Assembly: GCF_001636405.1 (NCBI RefSeq)
Contig: NZ_KV440950.1
Location: forward strand, 3,016,768-3,080,767
DNA: 64,000 nucleotides
From: Peribacillus frigoritolerans
GTDB lineage: Bacteria; Bacillota; Bacilli; Bacillales; DSM-1321
Direction of reading: 5' to 3'
Shown here: positions 1 to 9,205 of the stretch, in pieces
How positions within the stretch are numbered: the first letter of the stretch is position 1
Layout: every line of letters starts with the position of its first letter
Translations under genes and position numbers: made by a program
Notes under the pieces: model-generated
What the model was told of the DNA's origin: nothing
What the model saw: only the letters and a program-made list of their open reading frames with translations
The model's database searches: none

Positions 1-86
1 AAATAAGTGAAATATATTTTTGCTATTTCAATGATTACTTCTACTTATGATAAAATGAAACGCATAGGAAAAATAGGGAGGTAACA

Positions 87-980
87 ATGGATCCTTTAAA
101 AGTATTCGTAACTGTAATCGAACAGAAAAACTTTTCAAGAGCAGGGGATATCCTGAACCTGTCGCAGCCAGGAGTCAGTCTTCACATAAGGAATCTGGAA
201 AATGAGTTAGGAACGAAATTAATTTATCGTTCCCCCAAACAAGTTCAAATAACAGAGCCGGGAAAAATTTTGTATAGACATGCCAAGCAAATGCTTAATC
301 ATTATGAGACCGCAAAAAGAGAAATAAATGAATTTAATAACGTGGTTAGCGGAACGATGAAAATAGGTGCAAGCTTCACGATAGGGGAATATTACCTTCC
401 AAAAGTATTGGCAGAATTTGCTGCTAAATATCCGATGGTGGATATACAAATCATCATCTCTAATTCAAATGATGTCATTCAAGGAATCCGTTCGAATAAG
501 CTTGATATAGGCTTGATTGAAGGGGAAACGGATTATAAAGATATAGATGTCATGCCCTTCATGAATGACGAGATGATTGTGGTCGTTCCCCCGGATCATC
601 CACTTTCACAGATGGATCTCATCGAGGGCAATATGCTCCAAAACCAAATATGGGTACTTAGGGAGCAAGGATCGGGGACCCGTACATATTCCGATAAACT
701 TCTGAGCAGTCTGGAGTTAAACATAAAGAAAACCTTTATTTTCACCAGTATCCAAGGAGTGAAAGAAGCGGTGATGGCTGGACTCGGCATTGCCTTATTA
801 TCCCAATTGACAGTACGAAAAGAATTGAAGTCCAATGAATTGAAAACTTTCCATTTGAAAAATGAGCCCCTATTAAGACCTTTTTCGATCGTGAAAAAGT
901 TGGACTTTGAAGCATCAAAAGCCATGGAGCTGTTTCTAAGGAAGGTCGAAGAATTTGCGATAAAGGGCCGTCCTAAATAA
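87..980 (+). CDS. LysR-family transcriptional regulator (CysL/YtlI-like)
   Basis: The 297-residue product has the length and layout of a LysR regulator. An N-terminal winged helix-turn-helix spans about residues 1-60 (FSRAGDILNLSQPGVSLHI is the recognition region). A periplasmic-binding-like effector domain follows from about residue 90 (GTMKIGASFTIGEYYLP). Start ATG follows a clear AGGGAGG ribosome site with good spacing. LysR proteins bind DNA as dimers or tetramers and usually activate a neighbouring or divergent target in response to a small metabolite. Overall resemblance is to the CysL-type group, which in Bacillus controls sulfite reductase, but the target here cannot be read because the divergent side lies outside the window. 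A strong terminator follows, so it is transcribed alone at its 3' end. Family is certain; subfamily is an impression. Confidence 0.85.
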   Translation: MDPLKVFVTVIEQKNFSRAGDILNLSQPGVSLHIRNLENELGTKLIYRSPKQVQITEPGKILYRHAKQMLNHYETAKREINEFNNVVSGTMKIGASFTIGEYYLPKVLAEFAAKYPMVDIQIIISNSNDVIQGIRSNKLDIGLIEGETDYKDIDVMPFMNDEMIVVVPPDHPLSQMDLIEGNMLQNQIWVLREQGSGTRTYSDKLLSSLELNIKKTFIFTSIQGVKEAVMAGLGIALLSQLTVRKELKSNELKTFHLKNEPLLRPFSIVKKLDFEASKAMELFLRKVEEFAIKGRPK

Positions 981-993
981 AACCCTGAACATT

Positions 994-1034
994 TGCTCAT
1001 CCTTTCATTTTCAATGAAGAGGTTGGGCATTTTT
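994..1034 (+). terminator. Rho-independent terminator after the LysR gene
   Basis: A long hairpin (TGCTCATCCTTTCATT pairing with AATGAAGAGGTTGGGCA, including G-T pairs) is followed by a T tract shortly after the LysR stop codon. Confidence 0.8.
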
Positions 1035-1218
1035 AACGACGAATTATTATTAATTTTAATGAAAACGTCGAAAGTAATTTGGAATATGACAATGATTAAA
1101 CGAATTTTACGTATTTTACCATAATTGCAAACATATAAATTAAATAGGTAGTCTTCAGGAAATTCTAAGTCCCTGTAGACTTTTCCTGATATTAATAATC
1201 TTAAAAGGAGCAACCACA

Positions 1219-2124
1219 TTGGCTATAGAGGAGCAGAAAGATAAACGGATTTCTGTTTTCGACAGGATTATAGGATTCATGCCAAAATTTTATGTGATTG
1301 GGACAATTTTAATTTTTGTTTACACGTTAGTTGCGATGGCTCATTTAGGAATCCAAACTTTAAAAAAGCCAGAGGAAACCATTGTACCTGCCCCCCCTGT
1401 TTCTCAGGGATTTGAACATACATTGATATCGTTAATCATCGAACCGATCGTAACGTCTGAATTTTATCAAATCATCTTTAACACATTATTCCTTTACCTA
1501 GTTTGGATATTGCTATTCCTATTAGCCCCGATTGCTTTTTACCGTTTAAAACACTTTAAATTCTTTAATATCGAAATTGAAATTGAAAAACAAGATGCAG
1601 CCGTTTATGAAGTATTCAGCATGAGCAGTTCAAAAATGAAATTTGCAGCCTATTTAACATCAGAGGAATTTCAATTGGAGATATCAGAGGAAATTGCCAA
1701 CAGTAAAGACTTTAAAACACCCTTAATCTATACATTGGACTGTGCCGTGGATTTTTATTCCGATCAATTAGGTCTTTCCTTTACCTATGATATCTATACC
1801 CTGAACCAGTTCAAAAAAGCAAAGCTGCCTAAATCAATCAAAGCGATGCTTGAGAAGTCCATTCAAACCGGTGATCCGTGCATTACAAATAAAAGCAATA
1901 GCGATAGTGAATATTACAAGAATTTTCTTATCCATTATTTCGAAAACATGGACGGAAAATTCGTCACTGTCTTAAATAGTTATCAAACTGAATTCGATAC
2001 ATTCGATAAATCACTGCTTAAAATCCTGCAAAACGTCATATACGATTACTATTTACAATATAACTATATTTACGAAGCAAGTGAGAAGGTGGAAAAGAAT
2101 GAAACCATTTCCCCTAATAATTAA
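1219..2124 (+). CDS. Membrane protein of unknown function with a cytosolic C-terminal domain
   Basis: The 301-residue product starts at a TTG preceded by AAAAGGAG at good spacing. There are two predicted membrane segments, about residues 25-50 (VIGTILIFVYTLVAMAHLG) and about 85-112 (FNTLFLYLVWILLFLLAPI). A proline-rich loop (VPAPPVSQG) lies between them and would face outside. The remaining roughly 190 residues are hydrophilic and mixed alpha/beta, suggesting a cytosolic globular or GAF-like domain, but I see no diagnostic motif and do not recognise the family. It is flanked by its own upstream space and by a terminator 3 bp after the stop, so it is probably monocistronic. Reality of the gene is well supported by length, start context and terminator; function is unknown. 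Confidence 0.7.
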   Translation: MAIEEQKDKRISVFDRIIGFMPKFYVIGTILIFVYTLVAMAHLGIQTLKKPEETIVPAPPVSQGFEHTLISLIIEPIVTSEFYQIIFNTLFLYLVWILLFLLAPIAFYRLKHFKFFNIEIEIEKQDAAVYEVFSMSSSKMKFAAYLTSEEFQLEISEEIANSKDFKTPLIYTLDCAVDFYSDQLGLSFTYDIYTLNQFKKAKLPKSIKAMLEKSIQTGDPCITNKSNSDSEYYKNFLIHYFENMDGKFVTVLNSYQTEFDTFDKSLLKILQNVIYDYYLQYNYIYEASEKVEKNETISPNN

Positions 2125-2127
2125 AAA

Positions 2128-2156
2128 AACCACCCTACAAGTGGTTATTTTTTTTG
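2128..2156 (+). terminator. Rho-independent terminator
   Basis: AACCAC and GTGGTT pair around a short loop and are followed by A then eight T, directly after the stop codon of the preceding membrane-protein gene. Confidence 0.85.
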
Positions 2157-2624
2157 GAAAGGTGATTGTTAATTATATTTTGGACAATTACATTATTACC
2201 AATGAGCTCCGACGATTTATTTACATGCTGTTCCCGAAAATCCATGTTCTTTATTTTCTTGGACTTTTTCCCTTGTTTAAAATTATTGAAGGCATTTAAA
2301 AAGGCTATCTGAATCACTCCCCTTATAGATTAGTATATTCATATTTTGAATAAAATTTCATGAAAAACCTCAATTTACTGAAAAATATTTTGCGTGATTT
2401 AGAGTAATGAAAATTACCTAAACAAAGCAATTATAGACATTTAGAAAAAGTGTTTTAAATATACGAAACGGTATTTTATTTGCTCTAATCACTGATTTTT
2501 ATGGCTTTATTTATAAGAACTAGAGAAATTTTCCCCAAAATGTTGTATAGTTAGGTATGCAGAGATTCGAACAAACATTCGTTTTCTTGAGCAGATTACT
2601 TCTTAGAGGGACAGGAGAGAGACA
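2157..2624. other. Intergenic, AT-rich, no supported gene
   Basis: About 470 bp with no convincing coding region. A 60-codon reading frame on the minus strand lacks a properly spaced start. The region presumably carries the promoter of the following YdjM-like gene, but I could not fix a single -35/-10 pair. Confidence 0.5.
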
Positions 2625-3251
2625 GTGAACGGGACAGCACACATGGCTATAGGGGCAACAGTTGGATTCTTGACGGCAAACACACTTCAAACAGATCCAA
2701 ACACCACTTTATTCTTGGTGGGCATCGGGGGAGTTTCAGGGCTGATGCCCGATATGGATATTGATGGGAAGTTAAGTAATAGGATTACCTTTTCACATAA
2801 GTTTATCCGAACGATAGCACAAACATTTGGAATTTTAATGATCATTTATAGTCTTTTGGAAGGCTCTGAAACGGAAAAGTGGATCGGTGCAGGGGCAGGA
2901 ATCGGAATCATCATTATTTCATCTTTCATTAGGCAAAGGCATATGCTGACCTTGACTGGATTAGCGGTATTAGGAGGCGGTTTATCTTTGCAGGAAAGCT
3001 GGTTGTGGCTGTTGGGAGTCTATATAATCCTGGCATCCTTTACACCACATAGAAGTTATACCCATTCGATTGCCGGTATCGCTTTCTTTGGCATCATTGC
3101 CTTTCAATTCGAAGCCTTTATGGGGATTGACGGAATTTTCGCCACTTGTTCATTAGGATACATAAGTCATTTAATTGCAGATTTGAAATGTTTACCTTTT
3201 AATAAACGTGGAGTGAAATTATTTCTTCCATTTTTCTCAAAAGAATTTTGA
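2625..3251 (+). CDS. YdjM-like membrane-bound metal-dependent hydrolase
   Basis: The 208-residue product starts at GTG after AGGAGAGAG. It matches the YdjM/LexA-binding, inner-membrane metal-dependent hydrolase family (DUF457). An early HMAIGATVGF segment and a D-x-D-x-D acidic motif (LMPDMDIDGK) supply metal ligands. Several hydrophobic helices follow, then a second histidine-rich block (TPHRSYTHSIAGI) and a terminal SHLIADL motif. Family members are integral membrane phospholipase-like proteins whose substrates are mostly undefined; some are SOS-induced. No LexA box was seen upstream here. The gene is monocistronic as far as can be seen, with a short hairpin (ACAGTGG...CCGCTGTTTTTTT) right after the stop that may terminate it. 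Family assignment is good; physiological role is unknown. Confidence 0.8.
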   Translation: MNGTAHMAIGATVGFLTANTLQTDPNTTLFLVGIGGVSGLMPDMDIDGKLSNRITFSHKFIRTIAQTFGILMIIYSLLEGSETEKWIGAGAGIGIIIISSFIRQRHMLTLTGLAVLGGGLSLQESWLWLLGVYIILASFTPHRSYTHSIAGIAFFGIIAFQFEAFMGIDGIFATCSLGYISHLIADLKCLPFNKRGVKLFLPFFSKEF

Positions 3252-3461
3252 CAGTGGTTTTTTACCGCTGTTTTTTTATGAGTTTATTAAAGGTGCTTTT
3301 CAATATATTGAACGGACACTTAATTCGACTTATTTCTATGTTTTATATGGTGATTCTTCCTAAATCTACTAAATGTAACATATTTGCAAAGACCCTATGA
3401 TGCGAGTGATATAGCTTTTCTAGTATATTAGGTTTGGAAATCACATCAGGGGGAAAATAAT

Positions 3462-3903
3462 TTGTTTAAGAAAATTGTAGCCGGATTGTCATTGGCTATC
3501 ATGCTTGTAACCGCATCCTTTGCTGGAAACCAAGTGGAAGCTGCTTCATATCATACAAAAGCGATTAAAGTGGCTAAAAGTGAATTGGGTACTAAATATA
3601 AAATGGGTGGCATTTCCTCTTCAGGTTTTGATTGTTCCGGTTTAGTGAAGTATTCATATCAAAAGGCTGGTAAGAATTTACCAAGAACTGCTGCTGACAT
3701 ATATAAAAGGAAAGAAAGTTAAAAGCCTGCAAAAAGGTGACTTAATGTTTTTTGCACCAAATAAAGCTAAAAAACCTACACATGTGGCTATATACATAGG
3801 AAACAAAGAATTCATTCACTCTTCATCATCAAAAGGAGTGTCATACGCTAAAACCAATAATAGTTATTGGAAGCCAATGTATATTGATGCGAAACGTATT
3901 TAA
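3462..3903 (+). pseudogene. Secreted NlpC/P60 cell-wall peptidase, interrupted by a frameshift
   Basis: The first frame (TTG start at 3462, stop at 3722) encodes a signal peptide (cleavage near VEAAS, residue about 28). It then gives the NlpC/P60 catalytic start: a short helix, KYKMGG, and the catalytic Cys in FDCSGLVKYSYQKAG. The frame breaks inside an A/G-rich run around 3705-3715. A second frame then continues without stops to 3903, giving KKVKSLQKGDLMFFAPN, the catalytic His segment HVAIYIGN and a C-terminus WKPMYIDAKRI. Removing one A or adding two near 3707 would restore a protein of about 145 residues. NlpC/P60 enzymes hydrolyse D-gamma-glutamyl-diaminopimelate bonds in peptidoglycan. 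The second half is well preserved, so the lesion is either very recent or a sequencing or assembly error in a homopolymer. Confidence 0.8.
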
Positions 3904-3971
3904 TAGAAGAAAATCAATCTTAATATAAAAAAGCTAAGAGACTTAATGAAGTCTCTTTTCAATTTGTAGAC

Positions 3972-4017
3972 AAAAAGGTTTCGGAAGGTTTCATTCCGAA
4001 ACCTTTTTTATTTTTTT
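3972..4017 (+). terminator. Strong Rho-independent terminator
   Basis: AAAAAGGTTTCGGA pairs with TCCGAAACCTTTTT and runs into a long T tract about 70 bp after the NlpC/P60 frame. Confidence 0.9.
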
Positions 4018-4097
4018 GGAATTGAAGCAGCTATAGCGGAAAGGAAAGCATGGCATGGGTTGAACAACGAGGGGACTTTTAAGAAAGTATCGATATC

Positions 4098-4146
4098 ACC
4101 TCAAGTATTAATACTACTTAAAAACGAAAAAGACTGTAGGCAAGAT
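4098..4146. repeat. Flank shared with IS1182-type 5' ends
   Basis: The segment runs from about ACCTCAAGTATTAATACT through AAAGACTGTAGGCAA. It matches the sequence upstream of the decayed IS1182-type transposase genes near 26.9 kb and 52.6 kb. It lies directly against repeat copy A. Confidence 0.55.
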
Positions 4147-4274
4147 GATTGGAACGGAATGTGCGAGACTCCTGCGCGAAAAGCGCGTCAAGGGGAGGCC
4201 CCACAGGTGCGAAGACGCCGAGGAGGCTCCCCGACCGCCCGCGGAAAGCGAGTACATGGAGTGGAAATCCAACG
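4147..4274 (+). repeat. GC-rich structured repeat, copy A
   Basis: The copy starts GATTGGAACGG and ends GGAAATCCAAC. It carries the family core blocks GCGAGACTCCTGCG, AGGGGAGGCCCCACAG, GCCGAGGAGGCTCCC and GACCGCCCGCGGAAAGCGAG. Its GC content is far above the surroundings. Short reading frames inside it on both strands are by-products of its base composition and are not called as genes. Confidence 0.85.
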
Positions 4275-4527
4275 TAATTGTACTAACATTAAAGAGACTT
4301 AATAAAGTCTTTTTTTGTTTTTTAAAATAAGAGTGAATGAGGCACATGGACAAGAGAATTGGCGTTTTGTTAATAGTTTAAGGTTATGGTGAGTCCTGAA
4401 CTGGGTAATCGGCACTATGAAGCATTCATGAAAGCTTTTTAGTTGACTGGAAATGGATAGTTTAATATGCTAAGCAAACCAAATCGAAGGAATTCCTTTC
4501 TTTCAAAAAAATTCCCAGACAAAATTA

Positions 4528-4583
4528 TTGAAAGTCAAAGAAGGTCAATGTATAATAAAGTCAGAAAGTCAAAGAAGGTCAAA
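4528..4583 (+). promoter_or_regulatory. clpE sigma-A promoter with two CtsR operators
   Basis: The -35 TTGAAA (4528-4533) and -10 TATAAT (4551-4556) are 17 bp apart. Two tandem CtsR heptad repeats are visible: AGTCAAA-GAA-GGTCAAT (4533-4549), lying between the -35 and -10, and AGTCAAA-GAA-GGTCAAA (4567-4583), just downstream of the start point. CtsR represses clp genes until heat or protein stress inactivates it. Both sites are positioned to block RNA polymerase. Confidence 0.93.
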
Positions 4584-4623
4584 GATTTATTCTCAATTTA
4601 ATTTTTTAAAGGAGGAGTACTAC

Positions 4624-6753
4624 ATGCTTTGTGAAAAATGCCATGTAAACCAAGCTAATATTCAAGTTCACTTAAATATGAATGGTCAGGAGCATGATGT
4701 GAAACTGTGCTCCACTTGTTATAAAGAAGAACGAAACAAACTTGGAGCAGCTATGGGCGGAATGGATATGGGGAAATTCCAATTTAACGGATCTCCAAAT
4801 TCATTCAATCCATTTAATTATAATGGTGTACCAAAACCGGGTTCAGCTGAAAATGGCGAGGACGGAGGATTGCTTGAGGAGTATGGCCGCAATTTGACCG
4901 ATGCTGCTAAAGCAGGACTTATTGATCCGGTAATCGGACGAAATGAAGAAATCAAACGTGTCATTGAAGTTTTAAACAGACGAAATAAAAATAATCCAGT
5001 TTTAATCGGTGAACCTGGTGTCGGTAAAACAGCCATTGCTGAAGGTCTTGCTTTAGCGATTGTTGAAGGTTCGGTGCCAGTTAAATTACGTAATAAGCTA
5101 GTATATATGCTTGATGTAGCATCCCTTGTTTCCAATACTGGAATTAGAGGGCAATTCGAAGAAAGAATGAAGCAATTGATCAGCGAATTACAGGAAAGGA
5201 AAAATGTCATTTTATTCATCGATGAAATTCATCAACTTGTGGGAGCAGGTTCGGCCGAAGGATCAATGGATGCAGGAAATATCTTGAAGCCTGCACTTGC
5301 ACGCGGAGAACTTCAGCTTGTCGGAGCAACCACTTTATCCGAATATAGGAAAATTGAAAAAGACGGTGCCCTTGAAAGACGTTTCCAGCCTGTACAGGTT
5401 AACGAACCTACAACGGCTGAGGCATTGGTCATCTTACGCGGTTTAAAAGAAAGTTATGAATCTTATCATGGTGTAACATATAGTGAGGAAGCCCTAAAAG
5501 CGGCTGTTGAACTTTCGAACCGCTACATTCAAGACCGATTCCTCCCTGACAAGGCAATAGACTTAATGGATGAAGCTGGTTCCAAATTGAACTTGACCAT
5601 CGAAGACGGCAAGGTAGAAAACATGAAAGAACGACTGGCGCAAATTTATAAAGAAAAAGAAATGGCCTTAAAAGAAGAAGCATATGAAAAAGCTGCCGTT
5701 CTTCGTGATGAAGAAGAAAAACTGGAAAAGTCATTGCAAGCAGGGGAAGATGCAATTAAGCCAACCGTAACCGTTGAAGACATTCAAAATATCATCGAAC
5801 AAAAAACCGGCATTCCTGTAGGTAAGCTCCAAGAAGATGAGCAAGAAAGAATGGTTCATCTCAAAGCGGAGCTGATGAAAAAAGTAATCGGGCAGGAAGA
5901 GGCTGTCAAAAAGGTATCCAAGGCCGTTCGAAGAAGTCGAGCCGGGTTAAAATCCAAAAATCGTCCTACCGGTTCTTTCCTTTTCGTCGGTCCGACAGGA
6001 GTCGGTAAAACCGAATTGGCGAAAACTCTTGCCGAGGAATTATTCGGGGACAAAGACGCTATGATTCGTCTTGACATGAGTGAGTTCATGGAGAAACACA
6101 GTGTTTCCAAATTAATTGGTTCTCCTCCTGGATATGTAGGACATGAGGAAGCTGGACAATTGACGGAAAAAGTTCGCCGCAAGCCTTACAGTATCATCTT
6201 ATTGGATGAAATCGAAAAGGCACATCCGGATGTCATGCATATGTTCCTGCAAATCATGGAAGATGGCCGCTTAACCGACAGTCAAGGCCGGACCGTTACT
6301 TTTAAAGATACCGTGATCATCATGACGAGTAATGCAGGAGTCGGTGAGAAACAAAAAGTAATGGGATTCGGTACAAGTTCAGCTGTGGAGGAGGCTTCAA
6401 TCCTGCAATCTTTAGGGAGCTTCTTCAAACCGGAATTCTTGAACCGTTTCGATAGCATCATTGAATTCTCTGCATTGAAGAAAGAAGATCTTCTGCAAAT
6501 TGTTGATATCATGATTCACGAGCTAGACGAAACACTTGCTGCAAATGGTTTATCTTTAGAGGTGACCAATGAAGCGAAACAAAGGCTAATTGAACTCGGA
6601 TATCACCCAACTTTCGGGGCGAGACCGCTCCGCCGTGTTCTTCAAGAACAGCTCGAAGATGGCATTACTGACTTTATCTTTGAGCAGCCTGAAGTTAAGA
6701 ACTTCACTGCAATTGTTGAAGATAACTCAGTGAAAATTATTAAAACACCATAA
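4624..6753 (+). CDS. clpE: ATP-dependent Clp protease ATP-binding subunit ClpE
   Basis: The 709-residue product begins with the ClpE-specific zinc-finger domain (CEKC...CSTCY, about residues 3-42) instead of the ClpC N-domain. Two AAA+ modules follow: Walker [14 protein letters not shown] then [13 protein letters not shown], with Walker B FIDEIHQL and [13 protein letters not shown]-type middle segment ([18 protein letters not shown]) lies between them. ClpE unfolds substrates for ClpP, helps disaggregate heat-damaged protein and is needed for CtsR turnover. Start ATG 4624 follows AAAGGAGGAGTACTAC. A longer frame beginning at 4528 would start in the -35 hexamer and is wrong. Control by CtsR is explicit in the promoter. 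The gene is monocistronic with its own terminator. Length agrees with known ClpE (about 700). Confidence 0.95.
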   Translation: MLCEKCHVNQANIQVHLNMNGQEHDVKLCSTCYKEERNKLGAAMGGMDMGKFQFNGSPNSFNPFNYNGVPKPGSAENGEDGGLLEEYGRNLTDAAKAGLIDPVIGRNEEIKRVIEVLNRRNKNNPVLIGEPGVGKTAIAEGLALAIVEGSVPVKLRNKLVYMLDVASLVSNTGIRGQFEERMKQLISELQERKNVILFIDEIHQLVGAGSAEGSMDAGNILKPALARGELQLVGATTLSEYRKIEKDGALERRFQPVQVNEPTTAEALVILRGLKESYESYHGVTYSEEALKAAVELSNRYIQDRFLPDKAIDLMDEAGSKLNLTIEDGKVENMKERLAQIYKEKEMALKEEAYEKAAVLRDEEEKLEKSLQAGEDAIKPTVTVEDIQNIIEQKTGIPVGKLQEDEQERMVHLKAELMKKVIGQEEAVKKVSKAVRRSRAGLKSKNRPTGSFLFVGPTGVGKTELAKTLAEELFGDKDAMIRLDMSEFMEKHSVSKLIGSPPGYVGHEEAGQLTEKVRRKPYSIILLDEIEKAHPDVMHMFLQIMEDGRLTDSQGRTVTFKDTVIIMTSNAGVGEKQKVMGFGTSSAVEEASILQSLGSFFKPEFLNRFDSIIEFSALKKEDLLQIVDIMIHELDETLAANGLSLEVTNEAKQRLIELGYHPTFGARPLRRVLQEQLEDGITDFIFEQPEVKNFTAIVEDNSVKIIKTP

Positions 6754-6763
6754 AGAGTACTAG

Positions 6764-6808
6764 AAATGCCTCCAAGACCGTAAAACTGTTATGGAGGCAT
6801 TTTTTTCT
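6764..6808 (+). terminator. clpE terminator
   Basis: AAATGCCTCCA pairs with TGGAGGCATTT around an 18-base loop and is followed by a T-rich run. Confidence 0.88.
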
Positions 6809-7085
6809 TTTTTTTGGATTCACTTTTCATTAAACGATTAGTAAGGTCCAGCAAAATGACCTGCTGATTTCGATTATTAAATATAGATTTCTGAATTTTC
6901 GACATAATTTGCAGATTGGATGTTTTGATGGGTAATGCCTGTGGAATCATAACATGATGGAAGATTCGCTCATGATTATAAAAATGAATAATTCCTGTTC
7001 TAAAATGGGAATTTCAATGGAGGAATGACCTATTAAAGATTCACTTTCTTATTTTGAAGAGGAAAATAAAAATAATCAAAAACCT

Positions 7086-9029
7086 ATGGATAATGAAACG
7101 GAAAATCAGTTGGAATCCCTGCCGATTGCTAATATTAATCCGGTAAACCCGTTAGAATTGGATGATTTATATTTCTATGAAGGCAAAGATTTAGGAAATT
7201 CCTATCTTAAAGATAAAACGGCATTCCGGTTATGGGCACCACTTGCATCTGAAGCCAAGCTAGTTACTTATAAACATTGGGATGATACAGATGGAATGGA
7301 GATTCAAATGGTTCGTTCGGAAAAGGGGACCTGGACCATTGAGCTGAACGGAAATCAGGATGGATTGATTTATACATATAAAGTGAAAGTGGGAGAAACC
7401 TGGAGTGAAGCCGTCGATCCCTATGTTCGCGCAGTTACTGTTAATGGTGAAAAAGGGGTCGTGATAGATTTAACAGATACGAACCCAAAAAGGTGGACAC
7501 GGGATAAACCACCTCTTGAAAAAGCTGAGGACATAGTCATTTATGAATTGCATACACGGGATTTATCGATTCATCCTGAAAGCGGAATCCATCATAAAGG
7601 TAAATTCTTAGGAGTAGTTGAAGCCGGAACCAAAGGTCCAGAAGGAGCGAAAACGGGTCTTGATCATATTAAAGATCTAGGTGTTACCCATGTTCAGTTT
7701 ATCCCGATATTTGATTTTGCTACAGTTAATGAAAAAAAGTTGAATGAACCACAATATAACTGGGGATATGATCCACAGAATTATAACGCTCCCGAAGGCT
7801 CTTATTCGACTGATCCGTATCAGCCAAAAGTAAGGATCCGGGAGTTAAAGGAAATGATACAAGGTTTACATGACCACGGGTTACGAGTAATCATGGATGT
7901 TGTATATAATCACGTTTATTCTGTGGAAGACTCAAACTTCCATAAACTCGTTCCCAAATACTTTTTTCGCTATAACGCCGATGGCACTTTATCTAATGGA
8001 ACTGGTGTAGGAAATGATACTGCTTCCGAACGTAAAATGATGCGAAAATTCATCGTTGAATCCGTAACCTATTGGGCGAAGGAATTTAACCTTGATGGTT
8101 TCCGTTTCGATTTAATGGGTATTCACGATGTGGAAACGATGAATGTAGTGAAAAAGGCACTGGCAGAAATTGATCCGACCCTCATTGTTTTGGGCGAAGG
8201 CTGGGATATGGATACCCCCTTGGCCCAAGAGCTGAAAGCAAATCAAAAGAATGCTTTTAAAATGCCTGGAATCGCTCACTTTAATGATGCGATCCGTGAT
8301 GGTTTAAAAGGGTTTGTCATGAATGAACATGATAAGGGATTCGTCAATGGCAAACCAGGAATGGAAGATATTATAAAAAAGGGCATCGCTGGTGGTTTGA
8401 AATATGATGAAGATATCGCCACATATCAAAGACCAGATCAGGTGATCAATTATGTTGAAGCACATGATAATTATACGTTATGGGATAAGCTGCTCATCAC
8501 TAATCCTGATGCTACGGAAGAAAAACGGAAACAGATGCATAAATTAGCTTCGGCAATTGTCTTACTGTCACAGGGAATTCCCATGATACATGCTGGACAA
8601 GAGTTTATGCGCACGAAGGATGGAGATGAAAACAGCTATCAATCTTCTGATTGGATTAACAGGTTGGATTGGAAAAGGAGAGCGGAGTTAGATCGGGAAG
8701 TGGAGTATATGAAAGGGCTGATTTCTCTCAGGAAAAATCATTCTGTTTTTAGGTTAAGCACACCCGAAGAAATTGAGGAGCAATTACAATTCATTGATGC
8801 TCCGCCAAATGCGGTTGCATTCACCTTACAACATCAAGATTATAAAATGGCAGTGATTCATAATGCAAATTGGGACGCGATAACCATTACTCTTCCTCAC
8901 GAAGGTAATTGGGCCGTTTTAGTGGATGGTCAGCGTGCGGGCCTGGAAGAAATTGATAGGATTAAAGGGAGTCAGATAACCGTTGCCCCTTTAAGTTCGT
9001 TTGTATTGAAAGCAAACTCTAATCAATGA
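7086..9029 (+). CDS. pulA: Type I pullulanase (GH13_14)
   Basis: The 647-residue product hydrolyses alpha-1,6 branch points of pullulan, glycogen or limit dextrin. No signal peptide is seen, so it is probably cytosolic. A CBM48-like N-domain (FRLWAPLASEAKL) precedes the GH13 barrel. The pullulanase signature YNWGYDP, region I VIMDVVYNHV, region II GFRFDLMG (nucleophile Asp), region III LGEGWD (acid/base Glu) and region IV VEAHDN are all present. The start is uncertain. The first ATG (7086) has no ribosome site at proper distance, whereas GGAGG at 7019-7023 lies 8 bp before an in-frame ATT at 7032, after the in-frame stop at 7026-7028. Translation may therefore begin 18 codons earlier at AUU. 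The gene stands alone and is followed by a hairpin. Identity is secure; the N-terminus is not. Confidence 0.93.
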   Translation: MDNETENQLESLPIANINPVNPLELDDLYFYEGKDLGNSYLKDKTAFRLWAPLASEAKLVTYKHWDDTDGMEIQMVRSEKGTWTIELNGNQDGLIYTYKVKVGETWSEAVDPYVRAVTVNGEKGVVIDLTDTNPKRWTRDKPPLEKAEDIVIYELHTRDLSIHPESGIHHKGKFLGVVEAGTKGPEGAKTGLDHIKDLGVTHVQFIPIFDFATVNEKKLNEPQYNWGYDPQNYNAPEGSYSTDPYQPKVRIRELKEMIQGLHDHGLRVIMDVVYNHVYSVEDSNFHKLVPKYFFRYNADGTLSNGTGVGNDTASERKMMRKFIVESVTYWAKEFNLDGFRFDLMGIHDVETMNVVKKALAEIDPTLIVLGEGWDMDTPLAQELKANQKNAFKMPGIAHFNDAIRDGLKGFVMNEHDKGFVNGKPGMEDIIKKGIAGGLKYDEDIATYQRPDQVINYVEAHDNYTLWDKLLITNPDATEEKRKQMHKLASAIVLLSQGIPMIHAGQEFMRTKDGDENSYQSSDWINRLDWKRRAELDREVEYMKGLISLRKNHSVFRLSTPEEIEEQLQFIDAPPNAVAFTLQHQDYKMAVIHNANWDAITITLPHEGNWAVLVDGQRAGLEEIDRIKGSQITVAPLSSFVLKANSNQ

Positions 9030-9033
9030 TACT

Positions 9034-9074
9034 AAAGTCGAAGTGAGTGAATACTATGTCTCACTTCGGCTTTA
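9034..9074. terminator. Inverted repeat after pulA, probable terminator
   Basis: AAGTCGAAGTGAG pairs with CTCACTTCGGCTT just after the pulA stop. The T tract is short, so termination strength is uncertain. Confidence 0.6.
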
Positions 9075-9205
9075 GTTCATTTTTAATATGAAATTGGTCA
9101 AATGAAGACTTCCATTATCACTTTCACAAGTTTGAGAAAATTTGTGCGAGGGTAGAAAATACCAAATGATGAATTTTATCGTTTTTTAAGAGGGGAGCGA
9201 TTATT

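Noticed and set aside
596..1219. 207-codon minus-strand frame across the LysR gene end
   Set aside because: It overlaps the well-supported LysR gene and its terminator and has no start signal.
2135..2317. 60-codon minus-strand frame
   Set aside because: Its GTG start touches the ribosome-site-like sequence and its end is encoded by a terminator hairpin. Composition is simply Asn/Lys-rich AT sequence.
4060..4353. Short ORFs on both strands in the repeats (also near 29.0, 45.0, 52.4 and 63.3 kb)
   Set aside because: They arise from the GC-rich repeat core, differ in frame from copy to copy and begin or end in flanking DNA.
4528..4623. Longer N-terminus for ClpE starting at TTG 4528
   Set aside because: That TTG is part of the -35 hexamer, and the CtsR operators lie inside the extension. 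The zinc-finger domain starts properly at ATG 4624 with a strong ribosome site.
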